Source of the DNA: Edaphochlamys debaryana
Lineage: Eukaryota > Chlorophyta > Chlorophyceae > Chlamydomonadales
DNA: 64,000 nt
Direction of reading: 5' to 3'
Assembly: GCA_016858145.1 (NCBI GenBank)
Contig: JAEHOE010000091.1
Location: 124,001-188,000, forward strand
Positions 12,169-24,645 of the stretch are shown here, piece after piece. The first letter of the stretch is position 1, and every line of letters begins with the position of its first letter. The translations under genes and the position numbers were made by a program. The notes under the pieces are model-generated. The model made no database searches, was not told where the DNA came from, and saw only the letters and a list, made by a program, of their open reading frames with translations.

Positions 12169-13957
12169 GCGCTTGGACGGGGTGGTGCGAGAGGCGGGGC
12201 AGCCTCTGGGGACCCTGCCCGGGGCCCCCCTGGGGGCCTGCAGCAGCAGCAGCCGCTACTCCGGAGGGGCTTCAGCGGCGAGCCGGCGGCCTTGAGGAGA
12301 AGGGATCCTGCTGGGGCCGGGGGGCACGCACGCAGCAGCGAGGTGGTGCGCAGCGGGGGCTGGTCCCCTCGGGGGGCCCCAGGGCGGTCGGTGCCGCTCG
12401 GAGGCGCCCCCTGCAGGCAAGCACCTGCGCAGCTGCCCGGGAACCGGCGGCGGCCGCAGGGACGCGGGAAGACTCGGAGTGCAGAGCTGTGGAGCGGGGG
12501 TCTGGCGGCGGTCTTGAGCGCTGCTGCTGCTGCTGGGGGCTCTCAAGGGAGTCCAACAGGCAGCAGGGCTGCGCCGCGCCGGAAGGGCGACGCCGAGGGC
12601 AACGCCCGCAGCGCTCGGACGGCCATCGTCCTGCGTTGGGCGGTACGGAGGGGCGGCGTTGCGGCCTGCCGCGGCTCAGGCGGCGCCGCTGCCCTATCGC
12701 TCCCCGCGCTGGGCCGTAGACCCCGCTGCACCTGGACTGGGGCAAGGCAGGGCGTCTCACAAGGCTTCCCGGGGCTTTTCCTTCGGCTGCAGCGAAAGCA
12801 TGGTGGCAGATCCCGGAGGGCGGGTCAGGGCAGGGGTCTCGGGGCGGTATCTAGCGTAGCTTGTAGGATGGCGCAGGGCGCAAGCAGGGAGAGCGAGGAT
12901 ATGAGGGGGCGCCTCTAGGAAGGTGGGTGAGGGATGAGCGGACGCGGGCTGGACCCGTGGCGTGCAGGGTTGTGGGGAGGGGTGGTGTGCAGCGCGCACG
13001 ACGCTTTGGCATTGATTGGTGGTGCGGGGCAGGCATGGAGCAGGCGGACCCCGGCGCAGGAGGAGCGGTGTGCAGGAGGCGTCTGGCGGTGCAGGGTTGC
13101 GGCCGCGCAAGTCGCGCTGCGGCAGGGCAGGCTTTGCTGCGAGTCTTGGCATGGCGTTGCCGCGTGTTTGGCTGTTTGGGCGCTGGGCTGGACGGATGGC
13201 GTGGTGCCAGTTCGGTGACCTGAGCGGTGGAGCCGCGTGTAAGAGCTGTGGCTTGAGCTATGCTTGTCCTCGGCGCCGCTTGGGGCTCCGTGCTGAGCGG
13301 CCCAGTTGGGGGTTACGAGACATCAACGAAGCGCGCTGGACTGAGGGCTGTAGCTGCAGCCGCACTCTCACCATATCCACCGACGTCGCTCTGGAGCCTG
13401 CCCTTGACGCCTTCAGGAAGGGGCCACACAGCAGATCCACAGCAGATGCACGGGTCCCTGACGGGTCCCGAGTCTGGGGCGTGCCTGGCAAGGGAGGGCG
13501 AGGGTTCGAGTGCAGCGCATGCCCCGGTGTCAGCTATTTCGGGTGTCTAATGTGAGAACTGAGCACGCTTGCTTGCTGACGGCTTGTGACGCGAAAGCAG
13601 TGGGCCGCCTTGGGCGGCCATGGCACAGTCGGCTGCAGAGTCGGGGGCAGCGGGGAAAGCGGGGAAAGCGGGATGCACAAGGCGGCACGCAAAACTCGTA
13701 AACTGCCCTCGCAAGCGCCCTCACACTCTTTATCAGGTGAAGCTGGCACTCACGTCCGGACAGCCCTCACGCCTCTGCCTCCCGACAAAGCGCTTCCCGA
13801 AGCGATCGAGACCCGCGCAGCAAGCACTCCTTACTTCATACGGCATACGGTATTTCAAGCCTTCATTAGCGTAGCTTCGTTCTCGGGCTTCTCGGCGGGC
13901 TAGCTAGCTAGGAAAGCCCACCGGCGAGTTCGCCGATAGAAAGCTCGGCCCCACGCC
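12169..13957. other. Intergenic region between RanBP1 and SAP18
   Basis: About 1.8 kb. Short frames on both strands are compositional and have no family-like segments. Another copy of the GAAGACATCAACGAAGCG-like motif lies at about 13313-13336. The SAP18 promoter and leader are expected at the right end. Nothing else was recognised. Confidence 0.4.
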
Positions 13958-16118
13958 ATGGCAGCCAACCGAGGCGGGATGCAGGCTTGGCGTGACGCGA
14001 GGAGGATGGGTCCGCCCCAGCCCGCGCAGCCGGTGGAGGTGGTCGACCGCGAGAAGGTCTGCCCATTGCTCCTGCGCGTCTTCCCGCGTCAGGGCGGGCA
14101 CCACAAAGTGGAGGAGTTCGCGGACCGCTCCAAGCTGCCGGGGGTGAGCTTGGGTGATGCATCGCAGCGGGTGTGGGGGCCCACACCCACCCCAGGGAGC
14201 TCAGGAAGGGTCGGGATGTGTGTGGAGGCACGGCCCGCGCGCGTGGAGCGCAGACACATAGGGGCCACAGGTCGCGCTCTGTCTTGGGCGCGGGGGCATC
14301 TGCAGTGCTCAAGGGGTGGTCAGGGGGTCGAGGAGGCACGCGGGAGGGAAGGTCGACTGCTGCGCCTTCCGCAAGCCCGAGTTTCGGGAGGGTTCCGCGG
14401 CCTCAGCCCCACAGCACACGGCCCCGGCCCAGGCCCCGGGCGCGGGCCCCCAGGTCACTGCTGGCCTAGCTTCAGGGGGCCCTTGGGGTGCAGGCCTCCG
14501 CAACGGGCACTGGGGGGAGGTGCTAAGCGGCTGCTGGGGGCGCCGCGCATGGCTCCCCGCTCTCGCAGCCGGGTGTCCGCACCCCGGGTCGGGTGGAGTC
14601 CCACACGCCCGTGTCAGCCGACTGCGCCTCCAGGGCCGGGGGACGGGGGGGGGGGCGCTGCAGGCCGTGTGTGGGGGGGTGGCGGCCTGCTCTGGCGCCT
14701 CATGTGCCCGGGCCGTCATGGCCCGGAGGAATGAGTGAGGGTGGCAGCCAGATAGGCCCCGAGGATGGCGCGCACACGCAGCTGAGGCGGGGGAGATGCC
14801 AGGGTTGAAGTCAGGGCGGTGGCATGCAGGCCGGAGGGAAGTGGAGAGGGTGCCCTCCCCGAGCGCGGGCTAGGGAAGGCTGGGCTGCTTGGCTGATTCC
14901 CCAAGCCCGGGGCCCGAGCGCACACGCCCACGTGCGCTCCTGGGGACAGGGGGTGGGGGGTGGGGACGCTGCAGCAGGGATGGCCGGGGTGCTGCTGCCC
15001 AAGTGCCGGGGGAGCCAGGGACGTCCTTGGCCCCAAGGGACTGAGCCTCGGAGCCGGTGGCGAAACCGTCGCGCCTGGGAGCCCAGCGGGCCAGCAGCTG
15101 ACCGGATTCCCTGCCTTCCCGGCCCCTCCCCCTCCCCCGTCTCCCTTGATCTTTCCCCTTCCGATCCCCCCTCCAACCCTTACCCTCCTCCCCTTAACCC
15201 TCCCCCCCCCTGACAGGAGATTGCCATCTACACCTGGCTGGACGCCGACCTGCGCGAGCTGGCGGAGCTGGTGGGGGAGGGCCACCCCGCGGCCGCCTCG
15301 AGGTCCGCGCGGGTGTCCTTTGCGCTGGTGTACCCGGACCGGCGGGGGCGCAACGTGATGCGGCAGGTGGGAGAGGGGTGGGTGGGGGAGGGAGAGGGGA
15401 GGGGGGTGAGGGGGGGTAAGGGAGGGGGGGCGTGGGGGAGGCGGGTGGGGGAGAGCGGGAGAGGGGGGCATGGGCGATGGGCGATGGGGGAGAGGGGGGC
15501 ATGGGCGATGGGGGAGGGAGGCAGGCATCAGACCGTCCCCGCAACCGTGGCTTCGTACACGGAGCTGGTCCTGCGCCCATCGAGGGCGGGGGGTGGTGAG
15601 GGGTGCGGAGGAGTAGATGGTGTCGGCACGGATCACGGCGTGTGCCGTGACGGGTCGGCACAGCGGGGGGTGGCATGGGGCGAGGGACATGGTGTAGGGG
15701 GTGGCATGGGGGGGGGGGGGAAGGGCATAGCTGGGGACTGCGGGGTGGGGCCTGGGGGGAGGGGCCCTGGCCAGGGGTTGGGGGGCGGCCGTGCTCCGGG
15801 GGGGGTCGGGGTTGCATCGGGAAGCTTTGAAGGCAGGCTGGGGCGCTGGGCGGAGGGTCGCTGCTGCTGGGTGCAAGCCCCCCTGCGAACACACCAGCCG
15901 GAGCAGGGCTGGAGGGGCGAGGGCCCTCCCCCCTTGGTGGCATGGCAATCGCCAGCCCCAGCACCCCGTCCTCCCACCCTCTTCCCCCCCTGACCCCCTC
16001 TACCCCACTGCAGGTGGGCGTGGTGCGCGTGTCCCGCCCCGGCGAGGACGACTCCCGCTCCCTGCGGCAGCTGGGCTTCCAGATCGGGGACTTCCTGGAC
16101 GTGGCCATCTTTGCCTAG
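13958..16118 (+). CDS. SAP18: SAP18, histone deacetylase / splicing complex subunit
   Basis: Exons 13958-14143, 15217-15366 and 16014-16118 join in phase 0 to 146 aa. SAP18 is a ubiquitin-fold protein of the Sin3 deacetylase complex and of the ASAP/PSAP exon-junction complexes. Family landmarks are VDREKVCPLLLRVF with a GGHHKVEEF stretch, EIAIYTWLDADLRELAELV, RVSFALVYPDRRGRNVMRQVG, and the tail SLRQLGFQIGDFLDVAIFA. The first intron exceeds 1 kb. The final nine codons and about 190 bp of 3' flank are repeated downstream (see the repeat entry), so the gene may have alternative ends. Identity is secure. Confidence 0.94.
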
Positions 16119-16500
16119 GGGGGGGGAGGGGGGCGAGACCGGCAAGAGGCGGCAGGAGGCACCGAGGGGGTGGGGTGGACCGTGCACCAGCAAGGAGTGG
16201 CGAGAGGCCGGCGTTGGCTGCCTCTGGTCCTGGTAGCCATTGGGATGTGTAGAAGGGGGGGGGGGCAGGGGGCAGGAGGGACTTCCTGGACGTGGCCATC
16301 TTCGCCTAGAGGGGGGGAGGGGGGCGAGACCGGCAAGAGGCGGCAGGAGGCACCGAGGGGGTGGGGTGGACCGTGCACCAGCAAGGAGTGGCGAGAGGCC
16401 GGCGTTGGCTGCCTCTGGTCCTGGTAGCCATTGGGATGTGTAGAAGGGGGGGGGGCAGGGGGCAGGAGGGACTTCCTGGACGTGGCCATCTACGCCTAGA
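16090..16500 (+). repeat. Tandem repeat of the SAP18 3' end (unit about 190 bp)
   Basis: The segment starting ACTTCCTGGACGTGGCC occurs at 16090, 16281 and 16471, so there are two full units (191 and 190 bp) and a start of a third. Each begins with the SAP18 terminal codons (DFLDVAI then FA or YA and a TAG) followed by a G-rich flank. The copies are nearly identical. Only the first is joined to the gene. Confidence 0.9.
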
Positions 16501-18367
16501 GGGGGGTGAGGAGGGGGCCCTACCGGCCTGCTAAGGGTTCATGAGGAGGGCGCGCAGGGGGAGGAGGCGCCGAGGCAGGAGGGGCCCTCCTGGACTTGGA
16601 CCCCGGCAGAGGCTGCGGATGGCGCTGGTGCAGAAGGGGCCAGGCCTCTGGGGGCCGTGGTGACGACGTGGGGGAGCGGGAGGAGGAGGAGGAGGAGGAG
16701 AGGGAGGCGGGGGGCCGGGGGGAGAAGGAGGCAGGGGGCACCGAGGGAAGGGGGGCTTGCACCTGCGGTGAGTGACGAGAGGACCGGCGAGGTGGGCCCA
16801 CGGCGGTCAGCCCTGGACTGGGGCCGATCGGCTTCCTGGACTGGAGCTTGTGTGTGACCCGGCAGTGATGCACGGAGTCAAGGAGTCAAGGACTCTTGAA
16901 GCCTGCCAAAGTCTCCATGAATCATACGGGACCTGCCCCGCCATGGGCCGCCCTACGCCGTGGCCCCATGATTTCCGCCACAATGGACCGTAGACGGCCG
17001 CATCAGGGATGGCAGTCAACCCGCGAGCGGCCGGGGGTATAGACTATGCTACCGTTGGCCTCATTTGGGGTTACACTGACAGCCTCGCTCCAGCCATGCA
17101 TCCGCCGGCAGCCAGGGGGGGCATGTGTGAGCCAGGGTCCCAGCGCCCAGGATACTGCCCGAAACCTAGCGACGCAAGAAAGGCGGCGCCTAGCTAGCTG
17201 CCTGACCCGCCCCAGGCAGCGGCATGCCGGTCGGTCTGAAGCTTAACACATGCATCCGTAAACCCCTGGCTGCACCGCGGGGGTAGCGCCCTGTCGCATC
17301 CCCGGGTACGTACGGTACCATATGTACGGTATCCGTGCACCGCCTCAGCAGCCCAGGCCGCCACAGCAGCCCTCCCTCCGTGGCCCTCCAGCCCTGCAAC
17401 TGCCTGCGGGTCCAGCCAAGCGCCAGGGGCCCAGGGCCCTGCCGGGCCTCGGGGCCTGCCCCGCAGCGGAACGAACTGTACGTCAACCGAGCGTCGTCGT
17501 CGTGCCTAGGCCTGCCTAAGGACCGCGCAGCCTCGCCCCGACCCTCCGCAGCTGGCACCTGGCACCTGGGCATGGCCATGAGTGGGCGCGGTCGGGCTCT
17601 CCCATACAGATGGGGCAGGTTAGGGCAGAAGCGGCGGGGCTGGGGACGGACCGGGCCGTCTCTTGAGCGGGGGGAGGGGCCAAAGCCGGCTGCCCCTGCC
17701 CTGCTGAGGCGGCGGAGGCGGGGAGCTGGGCGGGGCCGGGGGCGAGCCGCGGTGGCAGTGCTGCTTGGGGGGTGGCGCCCTGGGGGGCTTACTCTGGCGA
17801 CGTCATGGAAGCAAGCTCTCGGTCGAGATGGAGGCGCAAACCTTGAAGGAGCGGGTCTGCGTGCATGCGGTCAACACCCCATGCCGTCCCACTCTCGATC
17901 CCGGCAAGGTCAAGTCCCACTCTCTCTTCCGCAGGACCAACGGACCTACGCACTCGAGGGGGCTGCTCCGCCTCCTCCGCGCGAGCACTGAGATGCACGT
18001 GCGCACAACAAGTTGCATTAGTTGCATGCATGCGACATGCCCAGCATCTGAGCGCGCCGGTGTCGGCACGTGCCCTCCACCTCTGCCAACCGCCAACCGA
18101 CTAACATCCAGCTCGCGTTCGCTCCACCGGCCACACCCAGCCCGTCTCCCCTTTGCACCCGCCATGCCACCCTTCAGTGCAAGCCACACTCGAGGGCCCC
18201 AACCACAGCACATGCCGCCTCCACCCTGACGGGGTTGCCTCTTTGGCCCCATTACCCCCAAGGAGGCCAAACCGTCACAGCCCCACCACTAGCAAAGGCA
18301 TGCCATACCACGCAGCGCCCCTAAGACCTCAACAGACCCCCCGCCCCCCCCTGAAGCTTCCCCCTGC
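16501..18367. other. Convergent intergenic region (SAP18 / FkbM)
   Basis: About 1.9 kb between the 3' ends of two convergent genes. Short frames only, no similarity recognised, and no RNA gene seen. It should hold both 3' UTRs. Confidence 0.4.
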
Positions 18368-21300
18368 TCACGGCACGCCCGCCACCAGCGGCAGGCCCTC
18401 GTGTGCAAGGAAGATGTCGTCCCGCGTGCGCTGCCCCCGCAGCGCCGCCGCCGCCTGGCTGCGCGGCAGGTAGCCCCCCTCGAATCCGGTGATGGAGAGG
18501 CGGTAGGGCAGGGAGAGCAGGAAGTCGATGAACTCGACTGCGTGAGAGAGAAGGGGAGGTAGGGAGAGAAGGAGAAGGAGAGGGAGAGGTTGGTTGTCGG
18601 ACCGAGCGCGCACACGCTTGGGGTGCGCGGGGGCCTGGAAGGTGCTGGGGTCTGCTGGGCCGGAGACCGGGGCTCGCGGTGTGAGGGCCGTCGCGGCCGG
18701 GCAGCAGCTCGCTCGATCGCAGGACCCAACAAGCAGGCTACAGCCCCCCGTGCAGTCATTGCAACCGGCCGCCTCCGTCCATCCACTGAGCCCCCCCACC
18801 CCGGCCGCTCACCCGTGGCGTTGGGGTTGCGTGTGTTGCGCTGCTGCAGGTCGGGGAAGAACCTGGGGCGGGGGGGTGGAGGAATAGGGGAGTAGAGGGG
18901 CAGGGGTCTCAGGGGCGGGAAAGGGGTAGGGGGAAGGTTGTGGCGAGTTGTGGCGAGTTGGGATGTGAGTGAGTGGGGGGGGCACTTGCCACGGAGGCCC
19001 CTCTGCAGCGGCGCAAGGGCCAGCGCCGATCCGCGATCTCACTCCATGCAGATGAACTTGATCTTGCCGGCGCGCAGCATCTCGGTGGCGCCGTACATGA
19101 CTAATGGCTCGAAGCCCTCCACGTCGATCTTGAGCACCTGAGGGGGGATGGAAGAAGGGGTGTAAGAGGGGGTGTAAGAGGGGGTGTAAGAGGGGAGGGG
19201 GTGTATGCGACGTGTGTATATGTGTGTTGGGGTACGAGGAATCCGTAAGCAAGTAGAAAGCCCGGCCAGACCCAGAGGGTGTGACGTAGCTCCGCGTAGC
19301 GCCCGCCCGTCCGACGTACTGGAATGGCCGTCCAGCGAGTTGGCTCCGCAAGCCCAGAGCAAACGGTCCGAGCGCCAGAGCGAGAAGCGTCAGAGGTATG
19401 TTCGTTGTCTGAGCAGAAGCTGAGCGGCCCGCCGGCGGTATGCACACACGAAAGCCCACAGCAGACAAGTGGCCCGGGACGGTCGTAACCCCCCGAAGAG
19501 AACCCGATACGAAAGGATATCTCACCTAGCGTGGGGATTGACGTCGGCCCCACGCAGAAGACGAGCAGAAGAAAACATGCGGGAGATAAGGGAATGGGCG
19601 CAGAAAGGGCTTAATAGCTGAGGAGGGCGCGACGAGGCGAATATGAAACACACGCTAAGGTGACACCGCCGGCGGGCTGAGTAGAAGACGTTGACGGAGC
19701 GTGGGGAAGACGACGGGGTCGGACGCGGTAGACGCCGTACCCAGCTGAGCACCCAGCCCCAACCCAGGCCACGCGTGCGGTGCAGAGTGCGGTGCGAGGT
19801 GAGGTCGCACATGGGCTCCGAGTGAGCTCCCCGCGGCGACCAGACCAGATCCCGCCACTGCGGGACTGGGGTGCCGCGTGAGAGGTGCGGGAAGCAGGGG
19901 CAAGGCAGCTGGTTAGGCAGGGGGTCAGAGAACGCGGGGGTGCGCGGCTGTGCGGGGGTCAGAGAGGCGTCAACAGCCGGCAGAGGCCCGGAAGTATCCC
20001 TCGCCCCGGGGCATAACCTCGCGTGCCCAAAGCGAGGGGCCCGAAACCATTCCCGCCGCACAGCCGCACACCCCCGCGCCCGCGCCGGCACGCAGGGGAG
20101 CCCGGTGGCGGTTAGGGAAGGAGAGGGGAAGGCGGGCTGCAGGGCTGGCTGGCCGTGGGGGGCGGTGGGGCTGGTGGGGGCGGCTGGGGAGGGGGGGCCG
20201 GCGGAGGAGGGGGAGGGGGAGGGGGAGGTGGCGGAGGGGGAGGCGGCGTGGGAGGCAGGAGGTGGGAGTCGCAGCGCCAGTTCCAGAAGGTGGGGAAAGG
20301 GCGGTGGTGGTGCCGACAGCAGGCGTGGATGGCGCGGGGGCAGGCGGGGGCCGCACACAGGTAGAAGGCGGCCCAGGGGCGGGGGAGCTGGCAGACGACG
20401 CACTGGAGTTGGAGAGCGGCAGGGGGCGGCTGAGGCGGTGGCGGCGGTGGGGCGGGGGGTGGCGGCGGGGGTGGGGCAGGGGGTGCAGGGGGTGGAGGGG
20501 GCGGAAGGGGGGTGGAGGCGGCGGCGGCGGCGGTGTGGGGGGCAGCGGGGATGGTAGCGGTAGGGCGGCGGGCGGCTGTGCTGGGAGCGGCGGCGGAGCG
20601 TTAGAGGCAGGGCTGGGGCGGGGGCAGACGGCTGAAGGCTGCGTGGATGTGCTTGTAGAGGTCGAGGTGGGTGTGCTGGCGAGGCATGTAGTACATGTAC
20701 GGCTGGGCAGCGAGGAGGTCGCGGAGCTTGGAGAACATGCGGTGGACGGGGTAGTTAAGTTCGGCGAGGGTGTGGAGGATGAGGGCCATCTGGTGGCAGA
20801 AGTCGTTGACGTCGGAGATGATGCGGCGGAGGCGGTGGGAACTGGCTGGTGAGGATGTTGCGCTTGCAGGCTTCGTTGACGCTGGAGTCGGCACGGACGA
20901 ACCGAGAGAGAGGGACGGCTTGAGAGGCGGGCTGTGTGCGTTTGTCGTAGAGCCGGGTGAGGTAGCGTGCCACCAGCTGGGGCGGGCCGGGGGCGGCGGG
21001 GACGGAGACCGGAGCGGGGACGAGTAGGATGTCGAGGAAGGGGACGGAGTGGGCGGGCAGGTGTGGGTGGGCTTGGGAGGTGACGCGCAGGCAGTCGGGG
21101 TACAGGCCGTGCAGGCCGTGCAGATGAGAGGGGAGGGCCAGGAGGGCGGTAAGGTGCGGGTTGTCGAGAGCAAAGAGGTCATCGAGGAAACGCTTGGTGA
21201 GGGCGAAGGAGCGGAGGACGGCGCGTTGCTGGGCGGTGGCGGTGGGCAGGTAGTACTGGGAGAGGAACTGGAACTCATACCATCCAAGGAAGAGATTGGC

Positions 21301-24300
21301 AATGAACGGGGCGGGGGCGATACCCATGGGGATGCCGCAGTGCTGTTCGACGAGGCTGGGACCAAACTGAATGAAGGTGGCGGAGAGGAGCTGATCAAAG
21401 ATGACGTCAAAGTCGGCGGCGGTGATGTAGCGTGTGACGGTGGAGTGGTTGCCGGCGTCCCGGACGCGCGGGCGCCCGTCGTTGGGGCGACGGGCGCAGC
21501 TGAGGCGGGCGATGTGGGTAGCGGTGGGGGGATCGGCGCCGTGGGCAGGGTTGGGGTTGGGCGGGGAGGTGGAGACTTCGATGCAGGTGTGGTGACTGTG
21601 CTGGAGGCAGGCGGCGAAGAGGTCATGCAGGGCGGTACGGAGCAGGTTGTGGGGGATGTTGGTGTAGAGTCGTTCAAAGTCGTAGGCGGCGGGGGGGTGG
21701 AGGGCGGCGGCGGCACGGCCGGAGGCGTTGAACTGGTCGACCATGGTGATGACGGCGGCGGACTTAAGGCAGAGCCAGGGCTGAAAGTCGGGGAGACGGG
21801 AGCGCCAGAGGTCAGTGAAGGCGGTGTCGAGGGTGCGGAAGACGGCGGTAAGGAAGGAGGCGAGCTCGGTGCTGGGGCAATTGTGGGAGGCGGCGAGGAA
21901 GCGCATGGAGGGGGTTGTCTTGTGCATCTTGAGGGTTCCAGCGTAGACGGCAGGGCGGAGGTGGGTTTGGAATGGCAGGCGATACCGGGGCTGAAGGATA
22001 AGGTTGGCGCTGGTGAGGCGTTGTGCCATGAGTGGACGGCTGATGGGCCGGTAGTACGGGTTGCCGGGGATGGGTGGTGCGGCGGGGGGTGGGGCGGGGG
22101 CAGGGACGGGACCAGGGGCGGCGGCGGCGGCAGGGGGCGCGGGGGGCGGGGGCAGGGCCGGGGGGAGGAGGAGCAGGCACGGGGGCTGGAGCGGGGGCTG
22201 GGGCAGGAACGGGGGCTGGGCCAGGGTCGGGGGCGGGGTGGAGGGCGGGGGCGGGGGCAGGGATGGGCGCTGGGGCGGGGGCAGGGCTGGGGCGGGGCCG
22301 GCGGCGGGGCCGGCGGCGGGGCCGGTAGCTGGGGGGGCGAGGGGGCTGTAGCCGAGGTCGCGGAGGAGGAGCCAGACGTAGTAGGAGGTGCAAACGAGCT
22401 GGAAGGTGGCGGAGCTCTTGTCCGTGACGGTGACGGTGAACCCAGAGGCGGCGGTGCGAGCGAGACGCAGCTGCTGTTCGGTGAGGATGGGCCAGGGGAA
22501 CGGGTGCGAACGGAGGCCGGAGGCAGCGGCAACGATGGCGGCGTAGACGGTGTTTCCCCACGGGACCAGGGTGCGGGCAGGGAGGGCGGCTGAGCGTTCC
22601 AGGTGGTCGACGCAGGTGTCCATGTGGCTGCGAGTGGTAGCGAGGAGCTGAGCGAGGGGGGCACGTACGGGGGCGATGTGGTCGGAAGTGGCTGCCAGCG
22701 TTCCAGAAGGGCAGGAAGCGGGCTGGGAGGATACCAGTAGGACGGGTGGACATGACGTGAGGCTGGCCGTCGGCGCCGGGATGGCAGTGCTGGGGGAAGA
22801 GGTGGCAGCGGCAGGGCTGGGCGAGCAGGGTGGCGACGGAGGCTGGAGTGAGGGAGCGGGCGAGGTCGTTGCGGTTGCAGAAGATCTGGTACATGGTGGG
22901 GTCCTTGATCCAGTGGATGGGCGGTGCGCAGGCCGTGCCGGCGGGGAGGAGCTGGGTGACGCGAGGGTTGTGGAGGATGGAGTAAAGGGTGGAGTCGGAG
23001 ACGAGCTGACGGAGGCCGGCGGGAAGCCATAGACGGGTGTTGAAGTCAGGGGGGCCGCGGGGAGGGGAATGGAGCTGTAGCGCGTAGGAGAGCGGGGTGA
23101 CAAGCCAGCTGGAGGTAAAGTCGGGGCGGAGGCCAAGTTCGGCGGGGGTGAGGTAGGTGAGGTGGGCGTGGAGCTGATGCAGGGTGCGGGCTTTGTAGGC
23201 ATGGGGGGCGGTGCTGAAGAAGTTATGGTCGAAGGGCTGTTGGAGCCAGCGGTCTTGGAGGTGGAGGAGCCGACGGCGGATGTCGCGTGTGCCGTAGGTG
23301 CGTCGGACGACAGGCAGGCCAGGGAGGTTGGGAGGCGGAGGGCCAGGGGGAAGGTGCGGAGTGGGGTCCACGTAGCGAACTTCGAGGCGGGTGTTGAAGC
23401 CGGAGCCGGTGCGGCGGCGCAGTGAGCGGAACCGTTCGGCCCAGACCATTTCTCGGGCGACAGCGGTTTGGAGGGGGGGGGGGCCCAGGTAGGGTCAGGT
23501 ACGGGGGGTGGGTGGGCTGGGGCTGGGGCTGGGGCTGGGGCTGGGGGTGGAGGTGGGGCTGGGGCTGGGGGTTGAGCGGGGGCCGCACCGGGGGCTGGGG
23601 GCGGGGGTGGGGGTGGGGCTGGGGGTGGGGCGGGGCCGTGGAGGGGGGCGGGGGCAGGGCCGGGGGCAGGGGCTGCAGGGGGAAAAACGGGAATACGTTC
23701 CAGAGGGATGATGATGGCGCGCTGAAGGCCGCGTTCCCAGATGGCGTGTTCGAAGGCGGTGTACTTGGGGTGGGCTGGAGGGGCAGGTCCGTGGTGGCGG
23801 GCCGAGGTTTGGGCATGTTGGTGGAGGCGGTCAATGATGCGAGCGGTGGTGTGGCCGACGTAGTAGTCATGCACCGGGGGGCAGGCGCGGCGTGGTCGTT
23901 TACGATGATGAGGAAGGAAGAAGACGAGGTAGATGCAGTGGTTGGTTTGGAGGCCGGAGGAGTTAAGGAGCTGGGTCTCCACGGGTGACAGCCAACGGTC
24001 GCGGATCCGCCGGGCATTGGTGAGAGCTGCAGGTGGCGTGGGGTTGGCGGGATTGCAGTGGTGACGCATGTTGGCGACGATGCGGGGCCAGCCAGGACGA
24101 CCAGGGCGGCCAGGCTGTGGACGGCGAGCACGGCCAGAAGCTTGTTGGAGGGCGTGGGTCCGGGCATGCCAGGCCAGGGCGATGGGGTCGGGGGCGGCGG
24201 GAGGAGGAGGAGGAGCCAGAGCCGCAGCGTTACCGGGGCCAGGTGCAGGACCGCCTGCAGGTAAACCGTGCGGCGCGCCGCCGGGTGGTGGTGGAGGAGG

Positions 24301-24564
24301 AGGAGGCGCTCCAGCTCCAGCGCCAGGAGGGGGAGCAGGAGGGGGAGGAGGAGGAGCAGGCAGCGCAGGCCCGTGCCCAGGGGCCGCGGCCAAGTCCATT
24401 GGAAGAGCTGGGACCTGTGGGGCACACGCGCGACTTTTAGCGTGCAGGGACCGGCCGGCGGGCCGTGGTGCGAGCTGCTGCTGGTGATGGCCATGTAGCG
24501 TACCGGAAGCTGCGTCCGCGAGCGGGGTCAGACGCGTCCAGAGGAGCTCCGCCACGCGGCACCG

Positions 24565-24645
<81 letters not shown>

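Larger units (their letters stand above)
19233..24566 (-). mobile_element. Penelope-like retroelement, Chlamys type, inside an FkbM intron
   Basis: The element lies in the same orientation as its host gene. Its 5' side abuts a 74-bp (TG)n tract, and a short GT-rich stretch (19211-19232) may be the other half of the target; the 3' boundary is therefore an estimate. Domain order is N-terminal GIY-YIG endonuclease, then a short CxC domain, then reverse transcriptase. This is the permuted order described for Chlamys/Naiad Penelope-like elements, which favour microsatellites. Canonical Penelope elements carry the endonuclease at the C-terminus. Pro-rich linkers separate the parts. The copy carries at least three frame changes (see the ORF entry). 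Assignment to Chlamys rests on motif order and host group. Confidence 0.82.

Noticed and set aside
12292..12918. Plus-strand frame of about 208 codons after RanBP1
   Set aside because: Arg/Gly/Ala-rich compositional frame in GC-rich sequence with competing frames on both strands; no conserved segment.
13500..13530. GGTTCGAGT string like a tRNA T-arm
   Set aside because: No matching acceptor stem, D-arm or anticodon arm could be drawn around it.
21049..22593. Plus-strand frame of 514 codons
   Set aside because: It is the antisense shadow of the reverse transcriptase ORF; the minus strand carries the RT motifs.
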